In this document: positions 63,710 through 64,000 of the stretch, piece by piece | Layout: every line of letters begins with the position of its first letter | Numbering within the stretch: the first letter of the stretch is position 1 | Notes under the pieces: generated by a model | The model's input: the letters and a program-made list of their open reading frames with translations, nothing else | Told to the model about the DNA's origin: nothing | The model's database searches: none | Assembly: GCA_020721005.1 (NCBI GenBank) | Contig: DYNP01000008.1 | Coordinates: 62,001 to 126,000, forward strand | Source: Thiomargarita sp. | GTDB lineage: Bacteria; Pseudomonadota; Gammaproteobacteria; Beggiatoales; Beggiatoaceae | Direction of reading: 5' to 3' | DNA: 64,000 nucleotides | Made by a program: the position numbers and the translations under genes

Positions 63710-64000
63710 ATGCAAGATGACACCATTCGTCTCATTGTTATTGAAGAATCTGCTAATGATGCGGAAGTCATTCTCAACAGCTTACGCAAAGCTCGTTATC
63801 CCATTCGGCCCCGCCATGTCGAAGATGAAGAAGACCTTCAAGAAGCGTTGACTGAACAAGAATGGGACCTTATCATTTCTGTACCCCAAATCGGAGAAGT
63901 TGGAATTGGACTCTCGGTTATCCAAGTCTTCCAAATGGTTAAGTCCTGTAAACAAGACATTCCCATCATTGTACTCCTCAACAAATTCGATGGCAAAAGT
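63710..64000 (+). CDS. FimX-like protein with degenerate receiver domain, 3' end cut by window
   Basis: ATG 63710 follows GGAG by nine bases and the frame is open for 97 codons to the edge. The residues read as a receiver fold (DTIRLIVIEESANDAEVIL, RHVEDEEDLQEAL, WDLIISVPQIGEV), but the strand 3 position that carries the phosphorylated Asp is Val/Pro, so it should not be phosphorylated. This start closely resembles FimX-type proteins (receiver-PAS-GGDEF-EAL), c-di-GMP effectors of type IV pilus assembly. The C-terminal domains are outside the window. Confidence 0.65.
   Translation, partial: MQDDTIRLIVIEESANDAEVILNSLRKARYPIRPRHVEDEEDLQEALTEQEWDLIISVPQIGEVGIGLSVIQVFQMVKSCKQDIPIIVLLNKFDGKS

Overview
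The window looks like a stretch of a moderately low-GC gammaproteobacterial chromosome. The core order miaA-hfq-hflK-hflC-DUF2065-hisZ-purA, the HflKC proteins, BepA, GspK and the TonB-dependent receptor all point to Gammaproteobacteria. Several traits suggest a filamentous or large sulfur bacterium of the Beggiatoa/Thiotrichales type: a TPR-CHAT protease, a DUF3782-type nuclease with EEQNRKW heptads, a dense toxin-antitoxin (TA) island, large multi-PAS c-di-GMP proteins, and dispersed palindromes of a kind I recall from filamentous cyanobacteria. That placement is inference; no rRNA gene is present to settle it.

Layout. 1-6.1 kb: two convergent c-di-GMP proteins, one with an intact GGEEF site and one with a degenerate site but an intact inhibitory site. 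6.4-15.7 kb: a giant secreted protein with 13 four-cysteine InlB-like repeats and five Calx-beta domains, a class V aminotransferase and a DcaP-like outer-membrane channel. 16.0-24.3 kb: a defence island, made of a single-chain restriction-modification enzyme followed by seven co-oriented TA units (vapBC-like, hicBA, brnTA). Two of the toxins are visibly broken, and the units are separated by homologous terminator hairpins. 24.5-28.2 kb: a secreted protein of unknown role, a methyltransferase with a coupled micro-ORF, and an IS630 remnant. 28.3-33.8 kb: a YfiR/TonB-receptor pair and the TPR-CHAT protease. 33.8-42.2 kb: the housekeeping block miaA to cysE, interrupted by mobile repeats. 42.4-54.9 kb: a Sel1 lipoprotein, a NifX-like protein, GspK, an efflux adaptor, YbiB, three secreted proteins, a cation exporter, a coiled-coil nuclease, and a methyltransferase convergent with a flippase-like membrane protein. 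55.0-61.7 kb: a VIT-VWA surface protein, DacB, BepA and a rhodanese.

The most unusual genes are at the right end. Two tandem paralogues (61789-62652 and 62689-63558) each fuse an N-terminal haem globin to two C-terminal Mop/TOBE molybdate-binding domains. I know of no characterised protein with this architecture. They are followed by the start of a FimX-like gene with a degenerate receiver domain, cut off by the window edge.

Repeats shape much of the non-coding DNA. There are two copies of a small inverted-repeat element (a MITE, a non-autonomous transposon) with ends TAGGAGTTACGCA and clear 5-bp target duplications. One of them sits inside a tandem array of terminator-like hairpins. There are also three copies of a 180-270 bp palindromic element and three GATTAATC-centred palindromes. 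I found no CRISPR array, rRNA or tRNA.
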